From Lactobacillus huangpiensis (GTDB lineage: Bacteria; Bacillota; Bacilli; Lactobacillales; Lactobacillaceae): 64,000 bases of DNA. Below are positions 55,947 to 64,000 of the stretch, one piece after another; positions within the stretch are counted from its first letter, which is position 1; the number at the start of each line of letters is the position of its first letter. The notes below the pieces were generated by a model. It worked only from the letters and a program-made list of their open reading frames with translations, searched no databases and was not told the origin of the DNA. The stretch covers positions 62,001-126,000 of the forward strand of contig NZ_BPPA01000006.1 in NCBI RefSeq assembly GCF_019972815.1, in the 5' to 3' direction. The translations under genes and the position numbers were made by a program.

Positions 55947-56329
55947 AATTTTTCTCTATTCTCCTGAATTAAACGTGAATTTAATAAATAAGAAACTTGA
56001 TACTTTTCAGCTAAATGACTTAAAAATGAACCCAATTCATCTTCTGTTGGTGATAATTCTTGCAATAAATGTAAGTAAGTTTGTTTTTCCTCTGGCGTAC
56101 AAATTTTCTTAAAATAGCCCCAGACATGCTGATAAGCGTTGGTTAAAGTTTTAACTGTTGGAGTTTGACTGGCCGCTTTTTCTAATAAGTTCTTGAATTC
56201 AATATTCTTTTGTTCTGGCCATTCGTTGTCTTTAGCCAGCAGCCTAATCTGCTCATAGCACTGTTGCGAATGAGCCATCACCCAATATTTATTATACGCC
56301 CACTCTTCTTGCCATTTTTCCATTTTCAT
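55943..56329 (-). CDS. YbgA domain (DUF1722) protein
   Basis: A protein of 128 residues matching the DUF1722/YbgA domain: EEWAYNKYWVMAHSQQCYEQIRLLAKD and TVKTLTNAYQHVWGYFKKICTPEEKQTYLHLL. In E. coli ybgA lies next to the photolyase gene phr. Here its coupled partner is a pyrimidine-dimer-glycosylase-like gene, so both contexts point to UV damage. A function for the domain is not established. Confidence 0.85.
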   Translation of the reverse strand: MKMEKWQEEWAYNKYWVMAHSQQCYEQIRLLAKDNEWPEQKNIEFKNLLEKAASQTPTVKTLTNAYQHVWGYFKKICTPEEKQTYLHLLQELSPTEDELGSFLSHLAEKYQVSYLLNSRLIQENREKL

Positions 56330-56440
56330 TTGTCCTATTTTTCGCGCATTTACATGTATAGTTTTATTAATAATAAATGCTCCCTGACTAAATTTTATTA
56401 CTAAATACTATTTCTAAACAAATGATTCAAACTAAATTTA

Positions 56441-57079
56441 TTAAAACAACTTGTCCAAAGTTAACAGCTGTTCCATGTATCGTTTTTGAACATTTTTATT
56501 CTTACCTTTACTCTTAAGTTGCTGTAAATCACCATTAACAGTTTTTCTTTGTCCAAATTCAATATCCAACACATCATAGTTTTCATTAACAAAATCTTCG
56601 AAGTGCATTTCGTGAACAAATTTTGGAAAATCATCAGTAAAGGTATCTAGCCAAATTTTAGTATTATTATTTTGATATGCTTTTTGCATTGGTGTTTTTT
56701 CACCCATAAAGTAATGTTTCAAATCATATAACAAGTAATCAATGCGGTCGTAATAAATTTGATAGCGATAAGTATTTATTGTTGGAACTTTACGTTGCGA
56801 CCATATGAAATGTAACTTTACACTTGATCTTATTTTGGCATAATTTGACAAAAATTCTGGCGCACTTGACCCTAAATCTTTTAAACTTTTAACACCACAA
56901 ACAATATCTGCTGACATTTTTATCTTTTGATTATTGACGTCAACAAATAAATTACATTTCTTGCACTCTAAATTATATTTAAGAGCTAGATTTTTGTATA
57001 ATTCATCATCACAATCATCTGGATCTTCATATAGAGCATCTTCAACATTTTTGACCATTTTAGGATCATTAGTTTCCAA
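56441..57079 (-). CDS. hypothetical protein, 5' end probably interrupted
   Basis: A soluble protein of 212 residues beginning with a TTG that has no good ribosome binding site. The frame continues upstream as AFKNFYQSDYYSW and then meets an in-frame TGA at 57119-57121. Above it an ATG at 57151 with AGAGGA in proper spacing starts MTFASIFKKH in the same frame. The real gene therefore seems to be 56441-57151 with a nonsense codon at position 11. I recognise no family. It follows the AbrB-type gene by 17 bases. Confidence 0.6.
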   Translation of the reverse strand: METNDPKMVKNVEDALYEDPDDCDDELYKNLALKYNLECKKCNLFVDVNNQKIKMSADIVCGVKSLKDLGSSAPEFLSNYAKIRSSVKLHFIWSQRKVPTINTYRYQIYYDRIDYLLYDLKHYFMGEKTPMQKAYQNNNTKIWLDTFTDDFPKFVHEMHFEDFVNENYDVLDIEFGQRKTVNGDLQQLKSKGKNKNVQKRYMEQLLTLDKLF

Positions 57080-57168
57080 CCAGCTGTAATAATCACTTTG
57101 ATAGAAGTTTTTAAACGCTCAATGTTTTTTAAATATACTTGCAAAAGTCATTCATTCCTCTGACTCTA

Positions 57169-57435
57169 TTAGCCATTAACCATCCAGTCATGGAAATCCG
57201 GTGATTTTCTAGGGTCAAAATAACCATTTTCATCGATTTTGACATCCTCAACTGGAATTTGCTTAACCAAATTAGTCCAATCTAATGCCGTTAATACTTT
57301 TTTGATAGTAATTTCACCATTCTTTAGCTCGAATGACACTTTGCTTCCCTTTTTCAAACCTAAAGCTTTTCTGATTCGTATTGGAATAACTACTTGTCCT
57401 TTTTGTGAAACTTTACCAATCAAAACGCGGTCCAT
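57169..57435 (-). CDS. AbrB/MazE/SpoVT-type DNA-binding protein
   Basis: A protein of 88 residues with the swapped-hairpin AbrB N-terminal domain (KVSQKGQVVIPIRIRKALGLKKG, residues 9-31) and a C-terminal tail with VEDVKIDENGYFDPRKSPDFHDWMV, typical of antitoxins of toxin-antitoxin pairs. The next gene starts 17 bases downstream and would be the expected toxin position, but it is not a PIN or MazF protein. Ribosome binding site AGGAGG. Confidence 0.88.
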   Translation of the reverse strand: MDRVLIGKVSQKGQVVIPIRIRKALGLKKGSKVSFELKNGEITIKKVLTALDWTNLVKQIPVEDVKIDENGYFDPRKSPDFHDWMVNG

Positions 57436-57622
57436 AACTATGCCTCCTTTTTAGTTTACTTCTATTAATTGTTTTACCAAAAATACCTGTTAATGCCCAA
57501 AATTATATCAATTAATTTTGTTAACAAAGTATTTGACATCAATAAAGCATCGCTTAAGAATAAATTATTTAGTACAAAATTCTCTTGTTTGTTAAACAAT
57601 TGAAAAAACAAGTGGAAACTTT

Positions 57623-58204
57623 TTAGCTAAAAATCTGTTTAGTTAATTGGTCTAAGTATTTCCTCCTTCGTTCAAGAGAAGAATTAGTAAAACCACCAAA
57701 ATTTTGCCAATAACATTGCCTAAACCCTAATTGGCGCAAAGTTTTGTTAATGAAAATTTTTTTAATAGCATTACCTAAAAAGAAACGAATATACCATGTT
57801 GGTGAAGTTGAAATGGTTAGCACATAGCAATGTTTAACATTAGTCAACTCACCTTTCACTCCTATTTTAGTAACAGTGTGTGATAAACCTTCTCCTTCTT
57901 TCATTACCTTGTCAACAAATCCTTTTAACATCCCTGGAATATCATTCCACCAAAAAGGAGTAATAAAAATCACAGTATTCGCTTGTTGACATAGTTTTAG
58001 GTATTTAGTAACTAGAGGATCGGTAGTTTGACCATGATGATAGAGTTTCAATTCTTCCTTTGAGTACACTGGATTAAAATGATCCGCATACAAGTCTATT
58101 ATTTCGTATTTCTGATGAGCAGCACTTAGATTTTCTTTAATTATTTTTAGTTCCGCATGATTAAAGCTCTGATCATAGGGATGACAATAAATTATCAAAA
58201 TCAT
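57623..58204 (-). CDS. NAD(P)H-dependent oxidoreductase, flavodoxin-like fold
   Basis: A quinone-reductase-like protein of 193 residues. YCHPYDQSFNHAEL near 6 and FITPFWWNDIPGMLKGFVDKV near 78 are family marks for the MdaB/NQO group that binds FMN or FAD. It is coupled to the upstream TetR regulator by a 4-base overlap (ATGA), so this enzyme is the likely target of the regulator. A role in quinone or electrophile detoxification is an inference. Confidence 0.9.
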   Translation of the reverse strand: MILIIYCHPYDQSFNHAELKIIKENLSAAHQKYEIIDLYADHFNPVYSKEELKLYHHGQTTDPLVTKYLKLCQQANTVIFITPFWWNDIPGMLKGFVDKVMKEGEGLSHTVTKIGVKGELTNVKHCYVLTISTSPTWYIRFFLGNAIKKIFINKTLRQLGFRQCYWQNFGGFTNSSLERRRKYLDQLTKQIFS

Positions 58205-58740
58205 TTTTTACTACCTCCAATCATTTCATTTAGGGTTTTTTCAACTAAAATAGGCTCATATTCAGCTACCCTGTTTATGATTAACAATGAATATCCTTGA
58301 ATAAAGGCCCAAATCTGAGTAAAGAATTGTTGATCAGTAACTGCACCGCTGTTTATCTGATGAACTAACCTCATTACCTGATCGTAAAATTGAAAATCAT
58401 GATTGGCATGTTGGTAAAAATTCTGCAAACTTGAATTAAAAAATAGGAAGTTGATTAGCTTCGCCTGTTCCTGGCTCAACTTACAGAATTCATTAGCTAA
58501 TGAAAGTAGTTCATCCTTTGGTGAACTCTCAGAAGTAGTAATCAGTTGTTCAGCAAATTGCTGTGATAATTTAATCGACACTTGGTAAAACAACTCATCC
58601 TTGTTTTGAAAGTATTTATAAATGGCCCCAGTAGTCATTCCTATTTTTGTTGCCAATTTACGCATCGATAAGTTCTTATAATCATCTGTTTTTATCCATT
58701 CTATCGTTGCTTGAATGATTTTATCTTGTGTATTGTCCAT
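58201..58740 (-). CDS. TetR/AcrR family transcriptional regulator
   Basis: A repressor of 179 residues. The N-terminal helix-turn-helix is clear (LSMRKLATKIGMTTGAIYKYFQNKDELFYQV, residues about 25-55), followed by a variable ligand-binding domain. The frame is open to 58791, but GGAGG spaced for the ATG at 58740 sets the start. Two copies of a 16-bp sequence in the promoter, ATAACAC(C/T)GTTATCTG, are probable operators. It controls itself and the coupled oxidoreductase gene. Confidence 0.92.
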   Translation of the reverse strand: MDNTQDKIIQATIEWIKTDDYKNLSMRKLATKIGMTTGAIYKYFQNKDELFYQVSIKLSQQFAEQLITTSESSPKDELLSLANEFCKLSQEQAKLINFLFFNSSLQNFYQHANHDFQFYDQVMRLVHQINSGAVTDQQFFTQIWAFIQGYSLLIINRVAEYEPILVEKTLNEMIGGSKK

Positions 58741-58757
58741 TTTACATACCTCCTTAA

Positions 58758-58773
58758 ATAACACCGTTATCTG
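58758..58773. promoter_or_regulatory. TetR operator, copy 1
   Basis: ATAACACCGTTATCTG. The core ATAACA-C-CGTTAT is palindromic with one mismatch and repeats 27 bases further upstream. Confidence 0.65.
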
Positions 58774-58784
58774 CAATCTAAAAT

Positions 58785-58800
58785 ATAACACTGTTATCTG
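58785..58800. promoter_or_regulatory. TetR operator, copy 2
   Basis: ATAACACTGTTATCTG. The core ATAACA-C-TGTTAT is a perfect palindrome, and 15 of 16 bases match copy 1. Confidence 0.65.
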
Positions 58801-58849
58801 AAGACGTCAATAAGATTAATAATTTAAGATATTACCAAGTAGAAAACAA

Positions 58850-58896
58850 AAAAGCGTACTAACTCCAATCATTAAAAAATAAATTAGTACGCTTTT
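58850..58896. terminator. terminator-like hairpin
   Basis: A perfect 13-bp stem AAAAGCGTACTAA / TTAGTACGCTTTT with a 21-base loop, between the TetR promoter and the degraded region. It may end transcripts entering from the right. Confidence 0.65.
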
Positions 58897-58930
58897 ATTC
58901 TATTAAAATGCCACATATACGGGCTAGTAC

Positions 58931-59036
58931 TTATTTCCTAGTCCGTTCCAGTACCGTCACTGCTTCAACATGCGGTGAGGCAATTGCGCATTGAGGATAA
59001 GTGGCAATGTGTCGTGGTTGTCTATGTCCGTGTAAT
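58931..59036 (-). pseudogene. 3' remnant of a gene, possibly an RNA methyltransferase
   Basis: A minus-strand frame ending SPHVEAVTVLERTRK and a stop at 58931. The ending resembles the C-termini of RlmD-type methyltransferases in lactobacilli (TPHVEAVTVL), but only about 30 codons remain and no start exists. The sequence is richer in GC than its neighbours. Weak evidence. Confidence 0.3.
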
Positions 59037-59267
59037 AGTAGCTTTTATGTCTACACAGCCGTTATGGCTCATGGATTTGAGAATTTTCAACATTACTCAA
59101 AGGCAAAATTTTTAATCGGTCTGTGGAAAACCATCAGCCCTATTAATTAAAACTGTGCGTTTGTGGGAACTCAACTTTATTCCAAGGACAAAACCCAGAT
59201 ATGATTATAACCACCTTTGCGAGAAGTTTTATGGGCGGTGACTGTTTTCTCGAGATGAGGTGGTTCT

Positions 59268-59360
59268 ATGAGCTATTCTTCAAAAAGAATTCGGTCCATG
59301 AACGTCTACCAGGCGCTTATGCTAGCGTCAGCATTTGCGACTTTAATCGCGCCTTGCTGA
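59268..59360 (+). pseudogene. broken holin-like type I toxin gene
   Basis: A short frame with GAGGTGG before the ATG contains MNVYQALMLASAFATLIA, close to the holin-like toxin family of Firmicutes (Hol_Tox; MSVYxALxLMxAFATLxxALL). It ends early at TGA 59358-59360. The next frame continues ALLTFIFTFYA and stops at 59386, so a single-base frameshift near 59350 breaks the gene. An inverted A/T-rich hairpin with GGCCGCCC follows at 59387. The antitoxin RNA would run on the minus strand across this region, not shown here. Confidence 0.5.
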
Positions 59361-59386
59361 CATTTATTTTCACGTTTTATGCATAA

Positions 59387-59822
59387 AAGGCCGCCCAATT
59401 TGGCAGGTTGCGAACGAATTTTCTGAAGATATAAAGGTAACCAAGTCGCTTTCTTTATGAAGGATGGGACAAAAGTTAGACAAAATTGAATAATCAAGCT
59501 GCTAAGGTATGATTAGAATATTTAACTGGAGTCATGCTTATTTAAGTCGTTCTGACGTTGTTTAAGTATGAACATATTCTTAGTCAATTCGGTTATTGGG
59601 CAACATCTTAAGCATATTACTCACGACTCTTTAGAGAATAATCTTTCCATAGTAATTAAAAAATCATTTTAGTTTGTCCGAATTATCAAATATTTCAAAC
59701 CGGTAATTTAAAAATAAACAGTTCTTCCAAATAAAAAGGAAGGCATACTGAAGATTAACTTAACAATTATTTCTCAATCTCTAGAATAAAAAATCCCCTA
59801 ATTGAAGTTTAAGATTGCTTAG
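59387..59822. other. gene-free region with decayed sequence
   Basis: About 435 bases between the holin-like remnant and the 3' end of the second type I system. I see no reading frame, no terminator of note and no insertion-sequence ends. The sequence ATGGGACAAAAGTTAGAC near 59463 has the look of decayed mobile DNA but cannot be assigned. Confidence 0.5.
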
Positions 59823-62042
59823 TTAAATTGTTATTTTTTGGAAATCTTTTTCTAAGCTCTTATTAAACTTTTGCATCACTTCTGCAGTTGGTATCGGTAC
59901 TTTAACATTTTTTTCAAAAGAATTAAATATCAAATTTTTTATTCCCGTAGTATTATTTTCAAGGTTAAAGAAATATCCGCGGTCATATAAAAGCACAAGA
60001 TAGTTATATACATATAATGCTAATTCAGGTGATTTCAATCTTAAAATCCTGCAAAAGTTGGTGCATAACACAGGTACACTCATTTCTTTTAGTAATTTCT
60101 CTGTAATTAAACAAATTCTCCCAGTTGATTGAATCGGACTACCTCCTGAAATTTCAATTATTATGTCATTAACACGTACACTTTTTTCTTTAATATGCTT
60201 GTCCAAAACATATCTGGTAGGTACCTCATCATAATATGCTATCGATACATTAGGAATATCTGTACCTCTAATACACTTTATTCTATTTTTATAATTACCC
60301 TGCTCGTTAGCCTTTCCCCATTCTCCTCCAATTGTTTTATCTAATAGCTGTTCTAAAGATATGAGTTCAATTTCAACGGGTATGTCCCCATATAATGAAG
60401 ATTTTTGCTCTCCTGAAAATACACCAGTATCAGCATTAAATTTTACAAACCATTCAATTATTTTATTACGTTCCAATTCATTTCTTATATTCCATAGCAA
60501 TCCTTTTTTTCTTTGCTTTGCTTTCCTAATTTCACTATTTAGATTCACAAGATAGTTAGTCAAGACAGAATATTGCATTTCGAAATAAAGGCCCGGTTTT
60601 AGCATATAGTCATTATCAGTAATTGTACTGGTTGGAACTAAGGTAGAAAATTCTTGCACTTCTTTATTGTTAACTATTGCATCAGATATTCTTTGTTGAT
60701 CTTGGTCAGAAAGAACAACCCTAGTATTATCTTTTGCCTTTACTAAACTTCCTAACTTTGAAGCATCTACAAACATAACATTAGTGTGTTCCTTACTTTT
60801 ATCAATAAAAATTACTGAAACGCTTGTATTAGTAGTTGCAAATACATTTGTAGGCATCTGAACAACCGCAAATAAAGATTTATTTTCAATCACTTTTTTA
60901 CGAAGTTCTGATTCAATGGAACCTGTATCTGTCAAAAAGCCACTAGGTACAACTATTGCAGCACGCCCATCATTACGCATTGAATACAAAATATGTTGTA
61001 TAAAAAGTAAATAAATAGACATGCTACTTTTTTTCTTTTTTGGAATATTAGGAGTACCAGCAAAAAATCTTAAATTACTATCAGGTAACGTCATTACCTC
61101 ATCTCTCCATTGAGAGAAGTCTAAATTGAATGGTGGATTCGAGACAATGTAGTCCATTTTTTCATTATGTTTGTTATGAAGTATTGTATTTCCCTGAACA
61201 ATATTATGGATTGAGTGACTCAACCCATTTAAGATCAAATTCAAACGCAATAAATTGGTCGATTTTTGAGAAATATCTTGACTATACACAGTAGTTTTAT
61301 CAGTACCAATTTTGCTAGCTAACGTCATCAACAAGGTACCAGATCCGGCTGCAGGGTCATATACTTTTACATTCTCTGGCGTATCATTTCCAACCAGAAT
61401 ATTGGCGATAATTTTAGCAACAGAATGTGGGGTATAGTATTCAGCGTATTTTCCACCACCATCCTTGTTGTAATCTTTGATCATATATTCAAAAATAGTG
61501 GAAAAAAAGTCGAAACCAGCATCAAAGATATGCTCATCAAACTTAGTTTCTGACAATTTATTAATAATTGCTCGAGCGACAATATTACGTTGTGATCCGT
61601 CGATAACGTTATCTTGAATAAGATCACTATCAAATAACCGTACTTGAGTATTTCCGGCAGTTTCTACTGAATAAATATCATTATTATCAATGGCAATGTC
61701 ATTCAATGTAGCATCAAATAAAGTACTAAAATCATCTTCATTTTGACGATTAAACAGTGTTTCAATCAGATCCTCTCGTTTAATTACTGCGGACTCATTA
61801 CCCAGATCCATTTGTAATCCCTCATAAACATCATCACTCATTTTCATGAGAGTTTGATAATCATTCTTAGGGTCAAATTTCCGTGCTTCATACAAGAATT
61901 TATCGTTAATAAATTTGTACAAGAAAGATTGAGTAAGTAGTTTATATTCACCGGCTTCTCCCCCTAGCCCAGCACTGGTAAAGACGCCTTTCAAATCATC
62001 AACTAATTGCTTGACCTTATTACTGTACTCAGTATTATTCAT
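59823..62042 (-). CDS. type I restriction-modification fusion protein: HsdM methylase with a single HsdS recognition domain
   Basis: A protein of 739 residues. The methylase part (about 1-500) has a helical N-terminus, EYYTPHSVAKIIANILVG, the SAM motif DPAAGSGTLL (near 225) and NPPF in YIVSNPPFNLDFSQW (near 300). The C-terminal part (about 530-739, ELISLEQLLDKTIGGEWG... SVRVNDIIIEISGG... NNTTGIKNLIFNSFEK) is one HsdS target recognition domain. The protein therefore joins modification and half a specificity subunit, and two copies could form a full recognition unit. It overlaps hsdR by 4 bases (ATGA). Confidence 0.9.
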   Translation of the reverse strand: MNNTEYSNKVKQLVDDLKGVFTSAGLGGEAGEYKLLTQSFLYKFINDKFLYEARKFDPKNDYQTLMKMSDDVYEGLQMDLGNESAVIKREDLIETLFNRQNEDDFSTLFDATLNDIAIDNNDIYSVETAGNTQVRLFDSDLIQDNVIDGSQRNIVARAIINKLSETKFDEHIFDAGFDFFSTIFEYMIKDYNKDGGGKYAEYYTPHSVAKIIANILVGNDTPENVKVYDPAAGSGTLLMTLASKIGTDKTTVYSQDISQKSTNLLRLNLILNGLSHSIHNIVQGNTILHNKHNEKMDYIVSNPPFNLDFSQWRDEVMTLPDSNLRFFAGTPNIPKKKKSSMSIYLLFIQHILYSMRNDGRAAIVVPSGFLTDTGSIESELRKKVIENKSLFAVVQMPTNVFATTNTSVSVIFIDKSKEHTNVMFVDASKLGSLVKAKDNTRVVLSDQDQQRISDAIVNNKEVQEFSTLVPTSTITDNDYMLKPGLYFEMQYSVLTNYLVNLNSEIRKAKQRKKGLLWNIRNELERNKIIEWFVKFNADTGVFSGEQKSSLYGDIPVEIELISLEQLLDKTIGGEWGKANEQGNYKNRIKCIRGTDIPNVSIAYYDEVPTRYVLDKHIKEKSVRVNDIIIEISGGSPIQSTGRICLITEKLLKEMSVPVLCTNFCRILRLKSPELALYVYNYLVLLYDRGYFFNLENNTTGIKNLIFNSFEKNVKVPIPTAEVMQKFNKSLEKDFQKITI

Positions 62043-64000
62043 TTGTTTTGATCAACTCCTTGATACTCTTTGTCATATTCCTCAGTCAAAAGACTAGAAA
62101 CTTCTTTAACTTCTGGCACAGGTATTTTTATATTCTCTTCTCGACTACTTTGACGAATAGATTGTCTAGCTTCGTTGTTAAAGTATGCCTTATTTACGAC
62201 CATGTTTTGGTTTTTAGACACCTCATCATCAATTTTATCTTTTGATTTTTTCATAACCTTATATAATCCAGGTTCTTCAGCTACTGAACTAGGTGCAGCA
62301 CCCTTTTTCTTATATATGACATACTTATACGTTCTAGCAAACTTTTTATCGCCATTAAATGCCGTTGATAAACGTCTATTCTTAGCATTTAAATTGTTAA
62401 TTCGCTTTATTATTAGATCAAGAGCAGTTGTATTCAATTTAGTATCTGTTGTTGTCATTTCACCAATATGCTGTTTTTCAAGAACGCGTGTAAATTCTTC
62501 ATAAAGGCTAATCCACTCAGGATCTTTTTGATCCCAATTATGACCCAAAGCTGATGCAGCTTGCCTCTGCTTCTCAAAAAAATCATTTGCTGCTAACTGC
62601 AGTTCAACCTCGCCGACCTTCTTAAAACTAAAGTCTATTTTATTCATGGCCATTCTCAAAAGCTGGTCACTAGAGTCATCTTTGGCATTAGAAATAAGAT
62701 TTAAGGTCATCAACCTGTCAGATACTATTTTTAATAGTTTAGGAACTTCTACTGCCTTGATTTTTTCTGTTAAATCAGTGTACGACATCAGTCGGCTAAT
62801 GTTGTAATACTCTTTAAGCTTTTCAAGGGTATTTTTTAACTCCAACAAATCTTTCTTTTCTGGCGTTTCACTAACCTGATAACTAAAGTTCTCTAAATTA
62901 TATGTATCATATTGTGACAGAATAATTTTTGCCTGATCCAGGCTATCCTCAATTTCATGTGCGGGTACAAAGAGGGATCCATATATATTTTCAGCTTTTT
63001 CATCTGTTAAGTCAGAATTGTACTCACTATTTAATTCTTCAAAATATGCATGGTTTGTCTTATCAAACTCTTTTGAAATATTCGCAAAATCTACAATATA
63101 GCCCATACGAAAATCTTTATATGGTCTGTTAACACGTGTTAAAGCTTGCAATAAGTTATGTGCTTTAATCATTCGTCCAAGATATAATTTTTTGAGCCTT
63201 GGAGCATTAAAGCCTGTTAGTAGCATCTTATAAACAATGAGTAAATCTGTTTTACCTTTTTTAAAATCTTCAACCTCTTCTCCCCTAGTTTCTTTATCAT
63301 CTTTTTCAGAAAGGATGAGTGACGCAGTTAACTTTGTCTTGCCAGACCGTCGCCTTTCTTGGAATTTCTTATACATCTCGCTAGCTTGTTCACGAGATTG
63401 TGCAACAATCATTCCTCCGATGGTATGGTCTCCATATATATCCCTCGATTTGACAAAATCTTCAATTATATAATCCAACATTGGAGAAACAAATTTTGGA
63501 TTGGAGTAAAAACGGTTTTTATTCAAGCTTCCCTTTTCAACATCACCATCTAAACCATCTAAAATATCCTTTAATTTATGCTTATAGCTGGTTTCAATTT
63601 CCTCTCGCATCAAGCGTAGAGTATAACCATCTTGGATAGATTGGTTGTAATAGTACTTATGAATATAATCACCAAATATTTCCTTAGTGGTAGTTTTCTT
63701 ATCTTTGTGATCAATATTGATTAATGGCGTACCAGTTAATGCGATTTTTATAGACTTTTTGTCAGCATTGTATAAGTTAGGCAAATATGATCCTTTTTTA
63801 TTATATGAGCGGTGAGCTTCATCAATGAAGTAAATATTTTGAATATTCAGATCATATCTGGATTTGTTCGTCAAATCAGTATCTTCACTAACTTTTTGAA
63901 TATTAACTACAGCTACATCCTCAGAAAAAGACTTATTAAGTTGTCTCTTGTTTGAAATTAGCTTAACTTTCAATCCACGTTCTTTAAAAGACTTACTTGC
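62039..64000 (-). CDS. type I restriction enzyme HsdR, partial (5' end beyond the window)
   Basis: The C-terminal 654 codons of a type I restriction subunit; the frame is open to the window edge, so the endonuclease and Walker A parts lie beyond it. Visible are DEAH in FIDEAHRSYNKKGSY, the LTGTPL motif, KMLLTGFNAPRLKKLYLG, and QALTRVNRPYKDFRMGYIVDFAN. It is unrelated in detail to the first HsdR (47.7-50.8 kb). It is upstream of, and translationally coupled to, the fusion methylase gene. Confidence 0.92.
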   Translation of the reverse strand, partial: ASKSFKERGLKVKLISNKRQLNKSFSEDVAVVNIQKVSEDTDLTNKSRYDLNIQNIYFIDEAHRSYNKKGSYLPNLYNADKKSIKIALTGTPLINIDHKDKKTTTKEIFGDYIHKYYYNQSIQDGYTLRLMREEIETSYKHKLKDILDGLDGDVEKGSLNKNRFYSNPKFVSPMLDYIIEDFVKSRDIYGDHTIGGMIVAQSREQASEMYKKFQERRRSGKTKLTASLILSEKDDKETRGEEVEDFKKGKTDLLIVYKMLLTGFNAPRLKKLYLGRMIKAHNLLQALTRVNRPYKDFRMGYIVDFANISKEFDKTNHAYFEELNSEYNSDLTDEKAENIYGSLFVPAHEIEDSLDQAKIILSQYDTYNLENFSYQVSETPEKKDLLELKNTLEKLKEYYNISRLMSYTDLTEKIKAVEVPKLLKIVSDRLMTLNLISNAKDDSSDQLLRMAMNKIDFSFKKVGEVELQLAANDFFEKQRQAASALGHNWDQKDPEWISLYEEFTRVLEKQHIGEMTTTDTKLNTTALDLIIKRINNLNAKNRRLSTAFNGDKKFARTYKYVIYKKKGAAPSSVAEEPGLYKVMKKSKDKIDDEVSKNQNMVVNKAYFNNEARQSIRQSSREENIKIPVPEVKEVSSLLTEEYDKEYQGVDQNK

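Noticed and set aside
59306-59497. A 63-residue minus-strand gene across the holin-like remnant
   Set aside because: No ribosome binding site, no family features, and it runs antisense to the toxin-like sequence.
1-64000. CRISPR array, prophage or complete insertion sequence
   Set aside because: I found no regularly spaced direct repeats, no integrase or phage structural genes, and no intact transposase in either strand.

Overview
The window is a low-GC chromosomal segment of a Lactobacillus in the narrow sense (delbrueckii/acidophilus group). Evidence for this is the phosphotransferase and mevalonate gene content, a CIRCE-controlled clpE, Gram-positive ribosome binding sites and terminators, and the gene order spx-mecA-coiA-yjbH-(CYTH)-relQ-nadK-rluD, which is the Firmicute competence/stress neighbourhood known from Bacillus yjbD-yjbO. 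I cannot fix the species from the sequence alone.

Region 1 (0-35 kb) is mostly core genome. It holds an AI-2E family permease, a degenerate sorbitol EIIA, a Na+/K+-type P-type ATPase, a lactonase, the RluD/NadK/RelQ operon, CYTH and SpxH-like proteins, CoiA, MecA, Spx, the general PTS operon ptsHI, ClpE, RF3, a CorC-like protein, RecX, an RNA methyltransferase and a mevalonate operon (thiolase, HMG-CoA reductase, HMG-CoA synthase). GalU, YihY, methionine aminopeptidase, a flavodoxin, GtrA, a UDP-GlcNAc 2-epimerase and a tRNA-Arg(CCT) follow. Most genes lie on the minus strand and are separated by clear intrinsic terminators.

Region 2 (35-46.6 kb) is metabolic: an orphan oligosaccharide EIIC, a DEAD-box helicase, a GH25-like protein with altered catalytic residues, a D-2-hydroxyacid dehydrogenase and a T-box-controlled amidohydrolase. 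About 1 kb of gene-free DNA follows. Then comes an amino-sugar locus, an EIICBA permease with N-acetylmannosamine-6-phosphate epimerase, divergent from an RpiR-type regulator with a palindromic operator and a cre-like site between them.

Region 3 (46.6-64 kb) is an accessory defence and gene-decay zone. It contains an Mrr-type endonuclease, a complete type I restriction-modification locus (hsdM-hsdS-hsdR), and a second type I system at the right edge with a fused methylase-specificity protein. Between the two are a frameshifted membrane-protein gene, a LytTR/DUF3021 pair, a YbgA/pyrimidine-dimer-glycosylase-like pair, an AbrB-type regulator followed by a gene with an in-frame stop, a TetR/oxidoreductase pair with duplicated operators, and remnants of a holin-like toxin.

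The most interesting signal is in the first type I locus. The second half of hsdS lies in inverted orientation between hsdS and hsdR, bounded by a perfect 15-bp inverted repeat (50826-50840 and 51438-51452). Reading through the repeat after a virtual inversion joins the two halves in frame into a 372-residue two-domain HsdS. The locus therefore looks like a DNA-inversion switch captured in the half-HsdS state, and no recombinase gene lies beside it.
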